A stretch of 64,000 nucleotides of DNA from NCBI GenBank assembly GCA_009667805.1, contig CM019063.1:88191877-88255876 (forward strand), written 5' to 3'. The translations under genes and the position numbers were made by a program. The notes under the pieces were generated by a model, which saw only the letters and a program-made list of their open reading frames with translations, searched no databases and was not told the DNA's origin. The DNA is from Leptobrachium leishanense (taxonomy: Eukaryota > Chordata > Amphibia > Anura > Megophryidae). Every line of letters begins with the position of its first letter. Within the stretch, counting starts at the first letter, position 1. Of the stretch, positions 58,651 through 64,000 are shown piece by piece.

Positions 58651-58935
58651 TGCTTGGCCTTAAAAAAACACTTTTTTTAGTGCCTTGATCCTGGGTGTAT
58701 GGCTAGTGAGGTGCATTGAATGGCGTTAACAGACTAGAAAATGCAAAGCTCAGGTGATACACTTACACCTTTATTATTCTATTAGACTTGCATCATGTTT
58801 CGCAGCCTCTGTATTACTACGCTTTATTTTATGACTGTCCCCTTCATGACATTGTCAAAAGGGCAGAATATGGATGCCATTTAAAATTTTGCCCCCCCCC
58901 CTGGAAAAATTTCTGCGGACGCCCATGGGGGCACA

Positions 58936-59269
58936 TAAGATACCACAGTCAAAACTGGGGGGCACTAATAATTTTTGCCACTAAATCATACCACTGAAAA
59001 AACCTAAATAAGTATATATAACTAAGATTCCATAATCCCAGAGTAATGTGATGCAATGATACCTTTTCGTTGCACTAACCCGGTACAGAAATTGAATATT
59101 TTATTTGCCGCAATTCAGCGTTTTTTGCCGACATCCGATAACTGCTTCAGCGACTCCAATTTTTGCAAATTACGGTGACCATTCACTAAATAGGGAATTC
59201 ACCATATTTTTGGTGAAATTGATTCCCCGAAATGTGACAAAAAGCAAAGGATCTAAAGATGAATAGACC
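58936..59269. other. Presumed intron, no feature recognised
   Basis: AT-rich, no recognised exon or repeat. Confidence 0.4.
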
Positions 59270-59860
59270 CTATAGAGTCTAACTTCCATAATAACCCCTA
59301 AAATGTCATAAAACCAGGGAAATACAATAAAAATAATAAACAGTGTGGCATGTAGCTTACCTATTAACCCCTAAAATGCCATTAATCAAGGGAAAACATT
59401 ACATGAATAGACTGTGGGGCATGTAGCCTATCCATTAACTCCTAAAATGTCAGATATCAAGTGAAAATGAGAAATATATACACTGTGAGGCATCTAGCCT
59501 ACTCATTAACCCCTAAAATGCCAGTAAGCAAGTGAAAACATGAAATGCATACACTGTGAGACATGTACCCATTAACTCCTAAAATGTCATTAATAAATGA
59601 AAAAATAAAGGGCAGTATTACAAAGTTGGTGCTAACTTAACCAGAACTGTTGTAATCTTGACAGTCCCATTGACTGTAATGGCTCAGGTAAGTTTACAAC
59701 AGCTCTAGTGAAAGTTAGCAGCAGCTTTGTAATACTGTCCAAAATGTATACTGCGAGGAATGAAGTATGCCCATTAACCCTTAATATACAACTAAATCAA
59801 GACAAAAACTAAAGGAATACACAATGTAATATATAGTCTGATCATTAACCCCCTCAATGA
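59270..59860. repeat. Satellite-like array, ~72-bp units
   Basis: About seven diverged units with CTGTGAGGCATGTAGCC, then CATTAACCCCTAAAATGCCA and AATCAAGTGAAAACATGAAA. One unit is split by the MITE at 59610-59740. Confidence 0.8.
59610..59740. mobile_element. Palindromic Harbinger-like MITE, 131 bp, copy 3
   Basis: Starts GGGCAGTATTACAAAGTTGG and ends CTTTGTAATACTGTCC, with AAA on both sides. More diverged in the middle than copies 1 and 2. Confidence 0.82.
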
Positions 59861-60203
59861 CGAGCCATTTCCAAGCTGTGAAAACAAAATCATTACATTG
59901 GTATTTTATTATTTATGACTTTGTCTTTACACTGAATATAGTCATGTTGGGTATCATTGGAAAGGCCAGACTCTGCTCTTTCCAATGTCACCTCGATCAA
60001 CCCTGTATGAAGCACGGGGCCAGATGCTGAATCCTGGTGGCGGGCACATGGGGGGGCAAGGAATAACCTAGGGGGGGAATTGCCTCCCTGCCCCCCCAGA
60101 GATGCCTATGTCAGCAAGAGCAGACAGGTGCAGCTTGGCTGTAATCACAGAGTTGTACTTTTCTGTTTCGGCTCATTGAATATCACAGGGAAATTTAGAC
60201 TAA

Positions 60204-60655
60204 GGCTAGAGTCAGACGAACGCAGTCTGAGCGCAGTCTATGTGCGTGCACAACGGACGGATGTTCTGATGGCAGATACTGTAGACAACTTCCATTTATG
60301 ACAGACGTAGAAAAAAAGGGAAATATGGGAAACAAAATTAATATGAAAAAGGATATGAAAAGGCATTTTGTGCGTCAAGGTGCTGGACGTCGCAAATGCG
60401 CTGTGTCTGATGTCTCCTCATCACGCACACAGAAAGCTACATGGACGTGGTGGACGTGGCGCACTCTACTCGTCTGTGTTAGTGGTTTTACGTTCTTGCC
60501 TAACTTGCGTCCGTTCGCCACATGCATTGTGCGTGCGCAGTTCGGTGCGGACGCACTTCGTGTGTGAGTCTCTATTGCTCATGATTCTATGCTACGACGG
60601 TCGTTAAACTCTGCGGCAACACGGACGTGATCACTGCGTTCGTCTGACACGGGCC
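60204..60655. mobile_element. GTCTGAC-ended non-autonomous element, copy 3, 452 bp
   Basis: Begins GGCTAGAGTCAGACGAACGC and ends GCGTTCGTCTGACACGGGCC, inverted copies with few mismatches. Flanks TAA and TTA. The interior has GGACGTGG and GTGCGTCC-type motifs shared with copy 1 at 7529. Confidence 0.85.
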
Positions 60656-60658
60656 TTA

Positions 60659-61569
60659 TGCACTGGAATAAGCCAAAGATTCCCATGTAACTAGCCTTCC
60701 GAAGCCAACAAGTACAACGTGGTGATTTCACCTGAATCGAGCTGGTTGCCACCTGCTCAGCACCCAGTATAACTTAAGAGTTGTGCTTAACCTAAATTAC
60801 TTTTGTAATTCATCCCTATTTTTTGATTAAATCCATCATAAAAATTTTTAACAGTACAAATTATAAAAATAGATAATTAAGGTGTATTTTTATAATTTGT
60901 GAAGTTGAGAAAAATGTTTGTATGGTGGATATATTGATCTACACGATCACTAAAACTTACTGAGGTGACCATAATTTCAGAATTGGTGTAAAACGTAGCC
61001 CTAGTGTATATGAGGGTGACAAGCCAGTGACAAATTATAGGTCCTCCAATAGCAAACTGAGAATAATATCTCATAATATCTCATTCTTAATGGTGCCCTA
61101 GTGATATGGAGATGCCACAAAGATGAGTTAAAATCATCTCCAGGCCCTTCTGCCACGACCCACATTATTGACAACTCCTTATTCATGGCATCTTATATTG
61201 GCTGTTTTTATTCAGGGAGATCAAGATGATCAGGATATTTCCTTGCAGCATACAATCACAAATTGGGAAACAGTTCACTGCCTGAGTTTTTTAGATGCCT
61301 GCCTATAGGTTAAATACACTCACAATTTATTGCGATAATATGTTAGTAATACTTTAGTAAGTAGCATTTGTCCTGATTGTTGATAGGTGAAAATCTTTAA
61401 TAATGGGTATTTTTCATTTTATATATTCATTTTACTAAGTTTGTATCCTTCACTCCCGTGTTTAAATCATAATGTTTATAAATAGGAAAAATAGAAAACT
61501 GTAATCACAAATTTGCATTAACGAACAATAATAAAAAAACCATAATTGATGAAAAGAAAACAATGATGA
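60659..61569. other. Presumed intron, no feature recognised
   Basis: AT-rich; no exon or repeat recognised. Confidence 0.45.
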
Positions 61570-61577
61570 CCTTATAT

Positions 61578-61759
61578 CAGTGTTTCCCAAACCTGTCCTC
61601 AGGACCCTCCGCCTGGCCAGGTTTTCCAGATTCTGAAGCACAGCACAGGTGATATGATTTGCTGCTCAGTGACTGCAGGATTCAGTCTGGTTTTCCCCAA
61701 GGTGATCTTCAAAATCTGGCCTGGTTGAGGGTTTCTGAGGACAGGTTTGGGTAACACTG
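61578..61759. mobile_element. Palindromic hAT MITE, 182 bp
   Basis: Ends CAGTGTTTCCCAAACCTGTC and GACAGGTTTGGGTAACACTG; flanks CCTTATAT (61570-61577) and CGTTATAT (61760-61767), an 8-bp duplication with one mismatch. Shares its centre with 9070-9253. Confidence 0.9.
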
Positions 61760-61767
61760 CGTTATAT

Positions 61768-62025
61768 GGATGGACTAAATGAGGTTAGTAAATAGGCAGA
61801 GAATCTCAGATACATATAGATGTATTCAGTCTATACATTCCTACAAACAACAGTAAGGGCGACAGATTACCCTAAATGAATTGTCCCATTGCCAATATTT
61901 GTAGAAAAAAACTTTATCTGTGTAATGGTATACAGATTAACCTGAATAACAGACTTTATGAGATTACAGATAGAGGTTATACACCATTAATGTTCAAGGT
62001 AGCTCCATTTTCTGCAAAGGATGAC
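61768..62025. other. Presumed intron, no feature recognised
   Basis: Short AT-rich stretch between two hAT elements. Confidence 0.4.
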
Positions 62026-62033
62026 ATCAGGAT

Positions 62034-63377
62034 TAGGGATGAGCTGTTCAGTTCGATGTGTTCGGAGTTCGATTCGAATATCGCCAGTTCGTATGTTCGC
62101 GAACTTCGAACATTTCTGCGTGTTCGCAGCATGTTCGCCCACAATGCACCAAAATGGACCACAATGCACTTTTCCACTGGCCTGAAGCTCGTAATTGGCT
62201 ACTGCATGCCCTTGACCACAGTTTAGGTGCAAGACAGGTGCAAGACTATGCCAATCACAGCTCAGAGTCCTGATTGGGCAAATTTTGCCCAATTATGGGC
62301 TCACAGAGCTAAGTCCCGCAACACACTATATAAGGCGTCCCTTGCAGCCCCAGCACATGTTTTTTGAGAGGAGATTGTTAGTGTGTGTTCTCACTGCCAG
62401 TCTGCCAGCAGCTATTGGGAGGGGTCTAATTTCTACAAAATATCTGGGAATTGTTCTAATCTTTGTGTTCTCACTGCCACCAGCAATTTTGGGGGTCATT
62501 CATTTATACAAAATATCTGGGAATTGTTCTAATCTTTGTGTTCTCACTGCCACCAACAATTTTGGGGGTCAGTCATTTGTACAAAATATCTGGGAATTGG
62601 TCTAATCTTCCACAATACCACAAAAGGGTTACGGTGTGAAGGCACTTGCTGCCACCAAAGGCACAATATTTGGCTGCACCGATGCCTATATTACCAGATT
62701 CATATCATTTAAATTTTTTAGACCGCAGGGTCCAACCCTGCACTCTTCCACAATACCACAAAAGGGTTACAGTGTGACAGCACTGTTGCCGACACTAAAG
62801 GCCCAATTTTAAAGCACCTATTGTTACTTTCATCCAAAGCCTGCATAAGTTTCACCATAATTTAGCCAAAAAATCACTATACTTGTTCTGCGTATCCTAA
62901 AATGTCTCCTTTTTTAATACAGACTGCCGCCCCAAGCAGTTGTTTATGAATAGATTAAAGGAAAACCGTTTACCGTCATTTGAAACGTCATTTTTTTGTT
63001 TTTAAATGTTTCTATACATCCTACAAATCCACCACTTCACAGGCAGGTTATGGGGACCTCCTAGGCATGATATTTGAAGGAATTTTTCATTTTTATTTTT
63101 AACCCTTATTTCATGGAAAACTCACTGTTCCTTTAAAAACTTTTTTTTTACTTTTTTTCCCTTGTTTCCTGTCCCCCAGGGCACTACCCGGACCCCCATA
63201 TACCTTTTATGGAAAATATCTTGCATATATGCCCTCTTGCAGGGCACTCTAAAAATCAAACTTTTGAGTCCCATTGACTTGCATTGAGTTCAGTTCGTGT
63301 TCGCGTTCGTACTCAAAATTTTGAAATTGTTCGAGTTCGAATGCGAACCGAACACAGGGGTGTTCGGCTCATCCCTA
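62034..63377 (-). mobile_element. hAT element with TAGGGATGAGC ends, copy 3, 1344 bp
   Basis: Begins TAGGGATGAGCTGTTCAG and ends GCTCATCCCTA, with the perfect 8-bp duplication ATCAGGAT (62026-62033 and 63378-63385). Orientation is opposite to copies 1 and 2: the promoter-like TATATAAGGCGTCC block is at the low-coordinate side. Contains about three 70-bp units (62400-62610). No transposase remains. Confidence 0.95.
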
Positions 63378-63385
63378 ATCAGGAT

Positions 63386-63846
63386 GACCGGTCACCCATG
63401 TGTATCTCAACACCAAGGATGCCACTATAACCAACTTCACTTAATCGGTAACATTTCCAGTTACTATTTCAATATGTTAATCAGCAACATTCTCACTAAT
63501 CCTATCTTTGTATCATTATTTGTTACAGGGGTCTCTATTAAAAAATGATTGAGTTAAAAAAAAAAAAAAAAAATTTAAGTATATACAGGAAGTGGTTGGT
63601 CTTAAACTTTTCATATTGATGGACTGTGATCAGCATCATTAGTTACGAGTCAATTTTACTTCATATACGGTTTTTAATTTTTAAATTTGGTTACAGCGGT
63701 ATCCATGGTGTTGGATTACACATAGGTGTCCAGTCAACCTGATGTCATCAGTACTCAATGGCGTTTGGCGTGCCGGCAGCATGAGGTGGAGGGACGCACA
63801 TAGGTGGTGAGTAGGATTGCCTATATATTGTTGTGAATTCATATGT
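63386..63846. other. Presumed intron, no feature recognised
   Basis: AT-rich; an A17 run lies at about 63557-63573. No exon recognised. Confidence 0.4.
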
Positions 63847-63895
63847 TTTTATCCTGAAGAACGTTTGTGGTGAGCAAACTGAAATGTTGATCAAA
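63847..63895 (+). ncRNA. Degenerate hammerhead-like motif
   Basis: Core CTGAAGA (63854-63860) fits CTGANGA exactly and GAAA (63881-63884) is intact. Stem II is GTTTG (63863-63867) with CAAAC (63875-63879), with an unpaired step on each side. The outer arms TTTTATC and GATCAAA pair in six of seven positions. Likely a Penelope-type relic. Confidence 0.42.
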
Positions 63896-63955
63896 TAAAG
63901 CATATCTAATAATGAGGAAGACCTAAGAATGCCGTTTGTTCCTGAGTGTGTATGT

Positions 63956-63982
63956 ATGCATATATATATATATATATATATT
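63956..63982. repeat. TA microsatellite
   Basis: (TA)n run near the window edge, followed by TTAGACATGTGCGATTCG, which may be the start of another element. Confidence 0.85.
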
Positions 63983-64000
63983 AGACATGTGCGATTCGTT

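Larger units (their letters stand above)
56968..58927. mobile_element. hAT-like element carrying a 37-bp minisatellite, 1960 bp
   Basis: Ends CATGGGCGTCC and GGACGCCCATG are perfect inverted copies; the 8-bp duplication GGGGCACA is perfect (56960-56967 and 58928-58935). Just inside, runs of C and G face each other. No transposase. It contains a 130-bp MITE (57272-57401) and the 37-bp minisatellite. Confidence 0.93.

Noticed and set aside
1..64000. CRISPR arrays, bacterial operons, phage or integron features
   Set aside because: The tandem arrays have no unique spacers, there are no prokaryotic gene blocks, and the window is clearly vertebrate nuclear DNA.

Overview
This is vertebrate nuclear DNA, most likely from a frog. 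Evidence for a frog is the repeat content: hAT, PIF/Harbinger-like, piggyBac-like and mariner-type short elements, L2-like LINEs, a tRNA-derived SINE, and a Penelope-like element with a GIY-YIG endonuclease. These match the repeat style of anuran genomes as I know it, but I could not run a search. The DNA is AT-rich, has no bacterial-style gene packing, and almost every long open frame lies inside a repeat.

Only one host coding segment is recognised: a 182-bp exon on the minus strand at 39703-39884. It encodes the start of the first discoidin (F5/8 type C) domain of EDIL3 (DEL-1), with an acceptor and a donor in the right places. No other EDIL3 exon was recognised, so the rest of the window is read as intron on both sides of it (an inference).

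Layout. 1-9.7 kb: intron with a 716-bp Harbinger-like element, a hammerhead-ribozyme-like relic at 6.4 kb, a GTCTGAC-ended element, a 184-bp hAT MITE and a SINE. 9.7-14.3 kb: a 5'-truncated Penelope-like element (minus strand, GIY-YIG end intact, hammerhead motif at 11.5 kb) between 519-bp direct repeats. 15-24 kb: a 911-bp CAGGGTTATTC element, a hAT-like element full of a CA-rich minisatellite, an L2 LINE and another nested CAGGGTTATTC element. 24-36 kb: mostly intron, with an inverted pair of CAGGGTTATTC elements and a TAGGGATGAGC hAT element. 36-39 kb: a palindromic mariner inside a TGTCACG-ended element. 39.7 kb: the EDIL3 exon. 40.8 kb: a LINE 3' end sharing its tail with the SINEs. 44.9-52.7 kb: a five-level nest (hAT > L2 > hAT > piggyBac-like > hAT > minisatellite). 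53-64 kb: more short elements, a hAT element holding a 37-bp minisatellite, a 72-bp satellite and a third TAGGGATGAGC hAT copy.

The most rewarding points are the hammerhead-type folds, the three hAT-like elements with perfect 8-bp target duplications that each carry their own minisatellite, the piggyBac-like element built almost wholly of consecutive hairpins, the palindromic mariner and the datable nest.
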